DNA from: Adineta ricciae
Lineage: Eukaryota; Rotifera; Eurotatoria; Adinetida; Adinetidae
Direction: 5' to 3'
Length of the DNA stretch: 64,000 nucleotides
Assembly: GCA_905250025.1 (NCBI GenBank)
Contig: CAJNOJ010000195.1
Location: 137,334-201,333, forward strand
Positions 51,463-62,700 of this stretch are shown here, one piece after another. Under the pieces are notes generated by a model, which was not told the origin of the DNA, made no database searches, and saw only the letters and a list, made by a program, of their open reading frames with translations. Numbering within the stretch: position 1 is the stretch's first letter; each line of letters opens with the position of its first letter. Both the position numbers and the translations under genes were made by a program.

Positions 51463-53573
51463 TTAAAACCAGGATTTGAATACCAGCAGACCATTTTGCG
51501 ATTTTTCATCATAAATTGCTTGTTTTGAATCTAGAATTTGTCTCCATCTAGGGAATGGAAATGAATCGGCTTTCGCTGGTACGACAAGCTCAATAAAACG
51601 TAAAAACTGGAAATCCTTCAAAAATAAGTCATATTTTTCATGCTGTCCATACTCTAGAACTAATCGATTGTTACTATGTGACACCACAAGAGAAAATTCT
51701 TCAATATTCGGGAAATATTCCGTGATGTACGTTAAGTTGTGTACATCAGTCGGATTATAAACAATTTTCAATCGTTTGACTGAAGAAATTGTTTTTAAAC
51801 TCGATTTCAGCATTGATTTTGAACAATAGAAATTTGTGAGTGAAAGCGTTTTGACATTGGGCAAATAACTAAGTAACGTGAAAGAAGAGAGAAGAGAATA
51901 ATTTTGAAGTGATAAGGAAGTTAAATAATTCGAACAGGAAACAATTGTTGGAGGAAAAATAAATTCCATATCGGTATGGAGATGAACGAGATAAGGCATT
52001 TTGGCGAAGAGATTTTTTATCGGTAATTTTGGTGAGGAGATACCGACGTCGGAATGAATGTGAAGTTGTTGAATTGTTTGGTGAAATTTTGATGGGAAAG
52101 AGTTCACCGAGATAACTTTATCGATTGTATCGACCATTGTCGAAAGGGATGATGTGACTAATGGGATTGTGTAGATTGAAACATGCTTCGAATTGGTGGT
52201 TACACATTGAATATCAAGATTCTTTTGTAACCAATAAGCATTTGAGAATGTTGGCTTGAGAAATGAATAGAAATCAATGTCTAAAGATGAAAAGAAATCA
52301 TTTCAGCATTGATGGAAACACGTTTGGGGTATCTGAATAGTAAGGATATGAGTAAGTGGCTTTCTAATCTCGAAAAACAGTAGTGAATATGATTTAGAAA
52401 TGTATCTATGTTGCTTTTTCTCGAGAGAGACTTCTTCGCATTCGAATTTGGAAAATAGGAGAAAATATTACCATTGTTTTGTGCTGTGAAACACGATTCT
52501 CGTTCCAGGATGTTTTTATATCGATGATTTCCAATTCCATCGAGTTCGACATGTAATTCAAAATGTACCGGATGGTGGTTATCCTGCCTTTGCAAAGCAT
52601 GCTGCCATAATGAACCGTCAACATATGGAAAATATTTATTTACATACACTTCCCTCGTTGTTGTTAATGTGAGTGAAGATTTGAATCGAAGATCCATTCG
52701 AAATTTGACACAAATCAAGGAGAAAATATTCGAAATGGTTTTAAGGAGAATTTCATTGGATATAACATCATCGTGCGAATTCAATTCTTTTTGTTCAAGA
52801 TTTAAACATAAATAAGTTAAATAAGGAACTTTCCACCAAAGCTGTCCGAATGAGTAATGATTATTCTGTTCTGAACATGCCGAATCGCAAGCGAATGTCA
52901 CATCTAATTGCTCGAGATTCGGAAAGTATTCGAAAATAATCAACAGATCTTCGAATGTCTTCACAGATATTGTTAAGCAACGAAGTTTTTCGCATTTGGT
53001 TCTGATCGATTGAAGATTAAAATAATAATTATTAAAATGTAATCGTAATTTTTGAAATGAGTTCGACATGCTGAATAATTTCCCACAGAGATATTCGTTG
53101 AATTGTGTAGGTAGTGATGCCAAACGATCTTCTCCGATGTCAATGTCGAGTTCCTGCAAGCAATTCATGGTATTAAACCGCCAAGCAAGATTCTCTAATG
53201 TTTCGATATCGATCTGTCGGAAGATCAGTTGACGAAGAGAGGGAAATTGTTGATCAATCCGGTTGAATTTGTTTTCGAAACTGCGTCCGATGTTCAACAT
53301 TGAACAAGTATCGAGGTATAAGTATGAAACAGTCGGAGCGAGATTAGGTAAATGATCGTTTAAAAGATGAAAGCATTCCTTGTTAGATAAATGAGATAAA
53401 TAGATTTTTTCTCGATAGGACACGATCGTTCGATGAAGACGATGGTTCAAATGAAGAAAACTATCGAGAATGTTTATTGGGGATAAATAACGACAGATTG
53501 ACAATAAAATTTCGTCAGGTAAATCTTCAAAACAACGTGGACGAGAATGAGAATTTGCAAATATCACCGGCAT
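51463..53573 (-). CDS. F-box protein with leucine-rich-repeat-like domain
   Basis: Two exons: 52472-53573 and 51463-52280 (intron 191 nt). The donor after ACAGCACAAAACAATG joins in phase to a DIDFYSFLKPTFSNAYWL exon, so frames that look like two genes form one protein of about 639 residues. The first ATG is at 53573 (MPVIFANSHSRPRCF); the frame extends 9 nt further without an ATG. The F-box is ECFEDLPDEILLSICRYLSP-like (FEDLPDEILLSICRYLSPIN) followed by ILDSFLHLNHRLHRTI. Degenerate LRR-type units follow (LRQLIFRQIDIETLE, MNCLQELDID, KCEKLRCLTISV, FPNLEQLDVTF, LTSLSLQNYSLL, VKTLSLTNFY). F-box proteins recruit substrates to SCF ubiquitin ligases. This architecture is, to my knowledge, strongly expanded in bdelloid rotifers. 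HAUS6 lies upstream on the same strand. Confidence 0.8.
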
Positions 53574-54022
53574 TCGGTTCACTTTCGAGGAAATCGTCTT
53601 TCTATAATGATGGTTTTATTAAAAACGTATTTTCAATATTTTCCAAGCAGATTTCTCCTCTTAAAACTTTAACGACCAACTAGAGTTTCCGCCAATAGAT
53701 GACACTGTTTCACTAAATAGTAAATACATAAGAGTAGTCAGTCTCTGAGTAACGTAGTGTAACAAATACATCTAATAGACAAGATTTAAAGTTAATTGAT
53801 CATTTTTTTCTGTTGAAAAATTTCATCCGAACGGACAGGATTGTCTTTCGTACTGTTAGTGTGAAAATATTATCAAAAGGAAGATTTATTTTGAATTGAA
53901 GAGAACAACAAGATTAGATGTGGCATTGAGAGAGAGAAAAGAGCAAAGATCATTGTCGGACTTGAGACATTTAACGACAAAAGGAACATATTGTGTATTT
54001 TTGACTGGAGAACTTTACTATT
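53574..54022. other. Spacer between HAUS6 and F-box genes
   Basis: About 450 nt. On the minus strand a CATTATAG acceptor-like site lies about 30 nt before the F-box start. Nothing else seen. Confidence 0.5.
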
Positions 54023-56213
54023 TTAATAAGGATCAATTGTATCAATTTGTTCGAGTAATTTCGGCATAATAGGTTCTTGTCTAAATCAAAATAGAAGTAA
54101 ACTAAGCAAGAAATGAGCAAGACGTCTTACTGTCCAAGTGGTACTGAGATAATAGGAGAAATGAAATGAATATTATCATCAAGTTTATCGAATATTGTAT
54201 CATTTTTCTGCAAATTGATTTGCATTGGTGTAACATTTTCTTTTTCTGCATAATCATCTTCCATTTTCTCATCGAAATTCACATTCACTTCGACAATAGT
54301 CTTCGCTTGTGATTGATCAAGTAAAGTTTCCGATTCCATTCGACATTCTCGTTCAAGACTAAGAAAGGATTCATCTTCATTCGATATTGTTGTCGCTCCA
54401 CCTGTAGATGTTGGTTCACTGAGTAAAAGACATTCTAAACCTTTCAACATTCCTTCATCTGTATTTGGTAACACAGATTTGGCTGTTGAAACTTGGCAGC
54501 GAATGATTGTTGTATCATCATTCATGAAATCACTTGTTGAATCATCGGCACTTAGTGTTGCAATTGTGTTACAACAAGTCACAAACGAACTTGGCGTTTG
54601 TTTACTCATTTGTTCACGAAAGATTTCTCTCGCTTGTTGTCCACAATCGATTGAAAGATAAAATCGTGTTGCGATATGATCGAATGGTGTCTTTTGTTCA
54701 GGTTGATCGATAGAACCTCGACTGATGTGTTTTGGTAAATGTTCTAAATGGTCTAATGTTTTGTGGACTTGTTCGGTTCGTTCGATAATCGTGTGCATTT
54801 GTTCAAGAGCTAATTTAAGTTTTGCAAAATTCTCGTCGGAAGATGTGTGAGATGCTAGACGCTTTTCTAAGCAAATACTTGCTGCTTGGATGAAATCAGT
54901 TAAACTGACATTTGTTGAGTGCGATGATGATGATGTTGTTGTTTCGGTGAATTTTGGATATAAACGACTGATTCGACCCGATACTAAACGATTTTCATAG
55001 GAAATTTGTTTTTGTTTTTCAAAGAAAATCTTACTGTTTTCTTGTTTGTTGACAAGATCGTGAATTTGTTGATGAGTTGTTGGTAATAGACCAATATCAA
55101 CGCCCATTGATGGCAAAGATGTTGATAGTCCATGTTTAATGAACCATTCTAGTTTATTGTAAGTATCTGAATTGATTCTTGTATGAAGATCTTGAACTAA
55201 ATTCGAAAAGATTTCAAATTGATTGTCATCAATGATTTGTGATTGATCAAATGAACCTGAAATGAAAAAAATGAAAGAAAATTATCAAAGCAGGAGATCG
55301 ATGGTTAAATCTACCGTCGATAATTTCTGTTTTCTGTTTAATCTTTTCGAGATAATCAATTAATTTGTTAATTCGTTCATCTAATTCATTTTTCGTCTTT
55401 TCATATTCAATTCGTTCACGTTTCTCATTGGCAATTTTGCTAAACAACATCATATAATGTCGTTGAGTATCTGCTTTGACCATTCGAACTTGTCGCTTGA
55501 GACGTTCTTTTGTTAAATCCATATTGAGAAAGTTTTCAGTAGTGAAAAATCGTTCTTGAACATCGACTGGTTCTAATCGATATATCAGACATATTTGGGA
55601 GAGATAAAATAAACAAATGAAGTAACGTGGTGAACATGATGGAACCGGAATCAGTTGTGGCCATGGATATTGTTGATAAATGTCAGACTAAAGGAAAAGT
55701 TCAAGAAGTTTTGTGCTTGAGAGATGCAAATAGGCAAACCAATGATTTGAAATGTTGTTTCACAATGCGATTGAATTCTTGTTGCTTATCGATTGCCATT
55801 GGTGGAAAACAGTGAGTTGTATCACGTGAATATTGAGCTTGTTGTGCATCTGACAGATATGTTAGAAGAAGAAAATGGGTGACAAGTCGAATCAATTCAG
55901 TGGAATTGGCAAGTTCATCGATGGAAATTTGCTGTTGCTGTTGACCGGTTCGATATCGACAGAATATAGGTGAACATTCAATACCGAGTAAAAGAAGGTT
56001 TGAATATAGAAAACGTATTGTCAGAGAGTTTTCATCGACACCGTAGGATTCCCACAGAGTCCCATTGTTTGATTGAGTTATTTGGGTAGCGGGAGAACGA
56101 CGTGGTGAGGCTTTAGGTGTACTGAAACGAACAAGACCACGTTGATGAGATGTCGGGGTTTGTTGTGGACGTGAACGATTACGATTTGGAGTTGGTAAAG
56201 GTGGACGTTGCAT
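54023..56213 (-). CDS. HAUS6: HAUS6-like augmin complex subunit
   Basis: Four exons (55740-56213, 55315-55687, 54131-55256, 54023-54080) total 2031 nt, 676 residues. Start MQRPPLPTPNRNRSRPQQTP at the first ATG. After a basic Pro/Ser N-terminus comes a compact helical domain: SLTIRFLYSNLLLLGIECSP, IRLVTHFLLLTYL, CFPPMAIDKQQEFNRIVKQH, and VPSCSPRYFICLFYLSQICL. This order (buried helix, an aromatic-Pro-Pro segment, a charged helix, then S-P-x-x-F-I) matches the N-terminal HAUS6 domain. Coiled coil follows (RLKRQVRMVKADTQRHYMML; KTKNELDERINKLIDYLEKI), then a disordered acidic tail. Augmin recruits gamma-tubulin to spindle microtubules for branching nucleation. Sequence similarity is weak, so another calponin-homology-like coiled-coil spindle protein remains possible. 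Confidence 0.6.
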
Positions 56214-56397
56214 TTTATTTGGACACAAAGAAGAAATAAGTAGTCACTGTGAATGAACAGTGAACAACTGAATCCATGAAATACCGAAACTATAGAGAAC
56301 ATCAATGATTGGTCGGTTAATGTAAATAGTCAAGAAGATTTAGTAGTTCTTTTTTTAAGAACATTGTTTTTCTCTTCTCTCTCGGGAACATTTGCAC

Positions 56398-58550
56398 ATG
56401 GAATCTATCATGGCATTAGAAGCACAAGCTGGTCAAACATTCCCAGTGATGCAAATCAATCCTGAGTCGACGGAGACTGTGTAAGTTCAACAAGAAAATT
56501 CGTTTTAGTTTTAAGTACACTTATCGACACTTCAACAAGTTTAACGAGTTCGACTCTGATAAAACTGAAGTTCATATTTAAGATTTTCATTTTTTTTCAC
56601 ACATTTGTTCTTCATAAATACATTTCTTTCCAGTGTTCTTCTACCACGAACAAATTCTAGTAAGTTTTTTCTAATATATATGGACTATATATTATCATGT
56701 TGTCGCTTCTGTTTGTTTTTCGTTTTGATTTATCGTTTGCACGATTTGTAGTTATGTTTTATGTTATTTTTCTTGAAGAGATTTCAACTTATTGATGATA
56801 CTGTGTTTTCTTTTCTAGCGACTTTGCATAGACGAAGTGTTGAACGCACGGAATGTGAAAAGGATGCTGAACATGGTTAGAGAAATACTGATTTTCTTCT
56901 TTTTGAGATTGATTATTTCGTTTTGAATTCGATAGAGACTCCACCAGCATATTCCATGGAAGAAATAACTGCTCGTCGTCGAGGAAAACGAGCGGAAGAT
57001 CAAAATTTACCGAAGAAAGTCCGGTAGGAGCAAAAAATCGAAATTTATGTGCCGAATCTTTGTTTAAAGGAGCTTTTACAAAAAACAGGATAAACTTATT
57101 TCAACATTTGAACGTGTCCATCGTCTTCACTCCGATAAACACAGCGACAATGAGGATGACGAAGATGAAGATGAAGATCATGGAGACAAAAGCAACAAGA
57201 AAGACAAACAGGATGTCATCATTCGACGAAAACGAATCAGTTTCTACACGAAACTATCATTACTAGTTAACATTGTAAGTCTATTTAGTATAATTGGCAT
57301 CGATCTCTCATCGAAATGATCATTTTAGTGTCTTCTTGCGATGAAGATTGCTGCGGCTATACTCTCTCGTTCTTTGTCAGTGATTTCCTCTGTAGTGGAT
57401 AGTGGTGTTGATCTGACAACAAGTGTGATTCTGTTTTGGGCAACACACGCAATGAATCGACCTGATCGAGTTTTGTATCCGATAGGTAAAACAGCAAATC
57501 GATTCCCTTTCTCACTATAAAATTGTTCCTATAAATCGATAATTTCAGGTCGAAGACGACTTGAGCCAATCTCCATCGTAATTCTTTCGGTTATCATGAG
57601 TTCAGCTAGTGTTATGGTCATTTCCGAATCTTTACAAACGATTGCGCAGGATGTCGATGCATTTCGAGGCAACTTATCAGAAACCTCGAAAAATCTTCAT
57701 GAACTCGACATGAGAATAATTCCAATAAGCATCATGTGTACAACAATCGGTATGAAAGATATTTTTCTTACATAGAAATGATCTCTGATATTTTTAGTAT
57801 CAAAACTGGTTCTGTTTATATTATGTTCTCGTGAAAGTAGTGTGACATTGAATGCGTTAGCACAAGATCATCGGAACGATGTGTTTTCGAATGTTATTGC
57901 ACTCATATGTGGTGTTGCTGGTCGGTTTTCCATTTAACTGTCTACTTCATCTATATTGTTTGTCTAGGCTCTCATGCAAGATTACTCGTCGGAAATTGGA
58001 AACAATATTTCATATTGGCTGATCCTATTGGCGCTGTTGTTGTTTCGATCTATATCTTAGTAACTTGGGTTCGTCAAGCCAGTCGTAAGTTTGATCGAGT
58101 TGGTTAAAAGGTTTCTTGATTTTTCTCGGGGTTTATAGAACAAGTGAAACGGTTGACCGGACATACGGCTAAACCGGAGTTTCTTCAACAGATAACATGG
58201 GTTGCATTTCATCATTCCCCTCAAATCTTGAAAATTGACACAGTTCGTGCATTTCATTTCGGTACTAACTTTCTCGTCGAGGTATCTTGTCAATTCATTC
58301 TCGATTTCTTGTTACTTTATGAATTCTTCTAGGTCGATATTGTCCTTCCAGAAGATATGTCACTTCGAGATGCTCATGATATCGGCGAAGCATTACAAAA
58401 GAAAATTGAACGCATTCCGGAAGTCGAACGAGTATTGAATTGATTTCCGACGTACATTTTTGACTGATGTCTTTCTTTGTGTTTTAGGCATTTGTCCATC
58501 TTGATTATGAATTTAGTCATAAAGCTCAAGATGAACACAAAGTTGTGTAA
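56398..58550 (+). CDS. Cation diffusion facilitator, Mn-type metal transporter
   Basis: About ten exons. The start ATG at 56398 ([16 protein letters not shown]) leads through small exons to a cytosolic N-terminus with [20 protein letters not shown] and an acidic/Lys stretch ([11 protein letters not shown]). Membrane core: [20 protein letters not shown], the TM2 metal site [17 protein letters not shown] (Asp-x3-Asp), [20 protein letters not shown], and the TM5 site [20 protein letters not shown] (Asp-x3-Asp). The C-terminal ferredoxin-like domain ends [23 protein letters not shown] proteins export divalent metals from the cytosol in exchange for protons. Zn-CDFs use His-x3-Asp in TM2 and TM5, whereas Asp-x3-Asp in both is the Mn group's signature, so Mn2+ (perhaps Fe2+) is predicted. 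Stop TAA at 58548-58550. Confidence 0.88.
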
Positions 58551-59018
58551 AAACTCAATGACTCACTGTGCAGCAAAATATTACATTATCAAATGTCTAT
58601 CCGATCCAGCTTTCTCGTTCTTATTCTTTACAATGCAATTTACCTTGGAATGTTGTTCAAACAGTATTTGCATAATATTTATAAGCTTTTTGTCTTTTGC
58701 TAATCGTATTTCGTAGAATTTTCATGTAGTACCCCTTGAGAATGTTGTCTCGGTGACAAAACAAGCATTTTCTAGAATGAAAATAAATAATTTTATGCAA
58801 TGGAATCTGATTCGTATATTTGAAACTTTTTTGTTTTGAAGATACCAGTTACTCGCCTACGAAATGTGTCTTACTGAAATTTAGTCAGACTTTCATACTT
58901 CGATGTTCAGTGAAATGCGAACATTGTCTCACTTCGTTCTCGATTGATTATAGTTTCGAACATCTCCGAGATCTGCTCATTTACGTTTCTATACTCTTCA
59001 TTCGTTTCAGATAGGGTC
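58551..59018. other. Spacer between CDF gene and downstream gene
   Basis: About 470 nt. AAATAAATAA near 58780 may be the CDF poly(A) signal. A TTCATTCGTTTCAG acceptor ends at 59010, 8 nt before the next ATG. Confidence 0.5.
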
Positions 59019-59594
59019 ATGTCCTCAACTGAATGTACTGATATGCAACGTGTTGTCAAAGAATTTCTCAGTCGATTGCATTATCTGTCGATATTAACTA
59101 AGGAAGTTGAATATGGTTATTCAAATGCATTGCGATTGTATACATCAGTTTATGAGCTTGGACGTCGTCTTTCTGCTCATCCTGATTATCGACAAATGCT
59201 CACAGATGAAGATAAAACTACTTTCAAACAATACTTTCCAACTGGCTTCGTTAAACTGGTTGATTACACTCCGGGACTTGTAGGCAATATCGAACCATCC
59301 GATTTGAATATCGCTCGAACACGACGATCACAAATATGGTTTCTGAAAAATGAACTTCTTGATTTATACAAAGAAATCAATGGAAAGGAATTAACAACAG
59401 AAATGCAGAGTGCTCTCGATAAGTTACAAACATCAGATAATATGCTCGATTCGGATATTTCCGATTGGATACGACCAGACTATGATGAAGCGGTAGATAA
59501 ATCAGAAGATGTTCCAAATCTAAACGGTGTTCCACCGAGTCATGATTGGTGGACTGAAGAACATCGACGAATATGGGAAAACAGCAAAGAATAA
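59019..59594 (+). CDS. Hypothetical helical protein, 191 aa
   Basis: Single exon starting MSSTECTDMQRVVKEFLSRL, with ATG 8 nt after a TTCATTCGTTTCAG acceptor. The N-terminal half is helical (VEYGYSNALRLYTSVYELGR, LTDEDKTTFKQYFPTGFVKL). The second half has a Trp-rich acidic tail (DISDWIRPDYDEAV, PPSHDWWTEEHRRIWENSKE). No signal peptide or membrane segment. I do not recognise a family. Even composition, start context and an AATAAA at 59671 argue for a real gene. It may be the downstream member of a pair with the CDF transporter. Confidence 0.7.
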   Translation: MSSTECTDMQRVVKEFLSRLHYLSILTKEVEYGYSNALRLYTSVYELGRRLSAHPDYRQMLTDEDKTTFKQYFPTGFVKLVDYTPGLVGNIEPSDLNIARTRRSQIWFLKNELLDLYKEINGKELTTEMQSALDKLQTSDNMLDSDISDWIRPDYDEAVDKSEDVPNLNGVPPSHDWWTEEHRRIWENSKE

Positions 59595-59670
59595 AACGAT
59601 ACACTGGTCCCATTGTAGCCGATAAAGTTTTTTATGCAATAAAAGAACGTGTTTTTTTATTATTCAAATC

Positions 59671-59676
59671 AATAAA
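59671..59676 (+). terminator. AATAAA polyadenylation signal
   Basis: AATAAA 77 nt after the stop of the 191-residue protein; a second candidate (CAATAAAAG) lies near 59637. Confidence 0.5.
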
Positions 59677-59781
59677 CACTGAGAATCTAGATTTATTATG
59701 ATTAATGATGATTTTCACTACTTCTACACTACTGATGTGTAAATAATCAAAATGAGAAACAAAACAAAAGACTTGAATGTT

Positions 59782-62700
59782 TCATAAAAGTTCGATTTCC
59801 TCCAAAATTCCCTCCCGTAAACTTTCTGCTTGTCGAGGAAATTTCAGCGAATTTTTTAAATATCCTGTAAAAGCTTCATAAAAGAAAGATTGATCGACTT
59901 CGTCATGCATTTGATCCAACATTCCAATACAAGCACGGTAATCCGATTGACAAAGAAAAACTGATCCATTAAATTGTCGCATATAAACTTTTCCTTTGTT
60001 TAAATTATTGCTATAGGTTTCTTCTCTTCTGGTTTTGAACTCCACTAGAAATTTTCCTTCGTTGTCCTTTATTTGAAGATCAATGCCAGCCTTGTATATT
60101 CCTGATTTCGTTAAGTATTTATCCATAGCAATTGCAATGAATGGTGCTGCTGAAAGAGGAAGTGGATAACCATATTTGATAGCCGTTTGAAGGATCTTCT
60201 TATGTTGACGAGGATCTCCATTTGTAACGACTTTGTCGATAATCGAATGTAATTCTGAAATTAAGAATTGTGTTTTTCGTTTTGATTGATTTGTAGCTTT
60301 GTATTCGAGAAGTGCTTGTTTAAGATTTTTATCATCTTGATTGAAATTCAGCTCTGCTTCTGACGACGGAGTGGTTACATCGCGTAAACTTGCAATGTAA
60401 TTCAGAATAATGGAGATGGTTTTGGAAATAAACATTGAATTAACTGCGTTTGCGACGAATTTCTGTATGACTGCTTGGAGAATATCTTTCCAATTTCGGT
60501 ATTCACCTGAATCAATGAAGATTTCATTATCGTTATCTTCTGATTTGTAACCTTCATCAGTCATTCGTTTTTGCAGATCTTCCAAAACTTGATCAACGCC
60601 ATCAACAACAAAGAATTGGATTTCCTTTGGAACTCCTTCAACTGGCGAGAATTGGATTTTTTCCAATGACGTTTCCGTTCGGAAAGCTGCTTGAATTGTT
60701 TGAAAGTATAAGATTTGCTTTTTCCATGCGAAAAAGTTGATTAAACTATTGATTTCGCTTTCAAGATCTTTCACTGCAAAACTTTTGTTCAATGATGATT
60801 TGACAAACTCAATTGTATATTTATCATTGGACAATGGTTGAAGTTTAGCCTGAACAGTCGACATCAATGATTCCACTAAAGGTATTCGCCAAGATTCGAT
60901 ATTCTTACGAATAAGCTAGAGAAAAAAAGAAAAAAACATTTCGAAAATGAGTGTAGGGTAACTCACTTCGTCTGTATTCAGATTATTCGCATTGTTTTTT
61001 GCTTCTTCTCGAGATATATCATGAAATGTTCTCAAAATTGTATATTCATCAGTAAGTTCGTATTTTTCTATAGCAATTCGTCGGGCCATTGTTCGGCATT
61101 GGTTGTAATAATGATAACTTTCCGAAGCAGCTGTACAAAAATTGCTCATTTTCGTGTAAATGAACGTTGCCATCTCANGGTAACTCACTTCGTCTGTATT
61201 CAGATTATTCGCATTGTTTTTTGCTTCTTCTCGAGATATATCATGAAATGTTCTCAAAATTGTATATTCATCAGTAAGTTCGTATTTTTCTATAGCAATT
61301 CGTCGGGCCATTGTTCGGCATTGGTTGTAATAATGATAACTTTCCGAAGCAGCTGTACAAAAATTGCTCATTTTCGTGTAAATGAACGTTGCCATCTCAG
61401 CTGCTGATTTCCATATCGCTGTTGACGAAACCCATGATCCGAATTGATTCGCTAACTCAATTCCACTCTTGACAACACCTGTTTCTCCCAACCAATTCAC
61501 TGCTTCGGTCGCTTTTTTCGCAACATAATTTACCGCTTGACTTCCTTTGTCAATGAGCCATTCTGCGCCTTCAACTGTTTTATAAACACCTTCAACGACA
61601 GCTTCCTTAGCAAACTGCATAGTTGCCACTGCTGCTTTGCCTACTTTCGTATTCAAAAGTGGCTCAGCTATTCGATAAATCATTTCACCTGCTTGTTTTA
61701 CATACGGTGCTGCAAAATCAGCTATCTTGTTGTATATCTTTCCTAAAAACAACTACTCATGTATCGATGTGAACCAAATCAGAAACTTTACCTGGAAGTT
61801 GAAGAGTAAATTGAACGACAGAGTAACCAAACGAAAGCACAGCATTTACAGCTGATTTGATTGCTTTCCAACAATAAGCAGCGCCAGCGATGACTTTGTT
61901 CAATAGCCATGGACCAGCTGTTTCTTTCTTGCGCGACACAACCACTTTCAATCCATTGCTAATAATGTTCCGTAAATCGGAATCAATTGGAAAACCTTGA
62001 TCAAGAACATAAGTTGCAAATGGAGTCATTTCCATATGATAATCCGTTTGATCGTACAATTTCAATCGATTCGAGTGAACAATCGATTTGATCGTTTCGG
62101 CATGACGAAAATCCTCATAGTCAATATCATCCATATACTGTGAAGAAACACAGATTCTTGATGGCATTGCAAGTCCACAATTGATGAAATCGTCGAATAC
62201 TTCACCGAATGGATTTTCCGGTAGAAAGATACGTGCTGGACCTGCCGAAGGATCTTTATTGGCTTTTTCCAATGAAATACAGATATTCTCCAGAGCAAAG
62301 GTATACGCAAATCGATCAGACAAAAATTCATCCATTTGATCAGCGATACACAATGGAAGTGATGAACAATCTAGTTTGGAATTCAATCGCCAAATCTTGT
62401 AATGGTAAGGTTCTAATATCTTGTTTTCTGTTAGATAAGTATAGAATCTTTTGATTGTTTCTTCTTTGTCGGGTTTCGATGGAACTTCGCAATATGCAGC
62501 TATGACTTCTTCGGTCACATTCACTAATTTTCGATGATCTTTAATCTGCTGAAGTCTACCAGCATTTTGATAGAGTAGTTTCAATTCGATTCGATCGCTT
62601 TCTGCAGGCGGTTTTGCGTCTTTTTCCAAATGACTTCTTACTAATCTCTGCCAGGTATTCTGATCACTGGTCAATCGTGTCATTTGTACTGTTTGAAGTT

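Noticed and set aside
51463..52137. Separate 224-codon gene starting MVDTIDKVISV
   Set aside because: It is the second exon of the F-box gene; the internal Met is not the start.
60967..61399. A 74-residue internal protein repeat
   Set aside because: Nucleotide-identical copies around a single N show an assembly overlap, not protein duplication.
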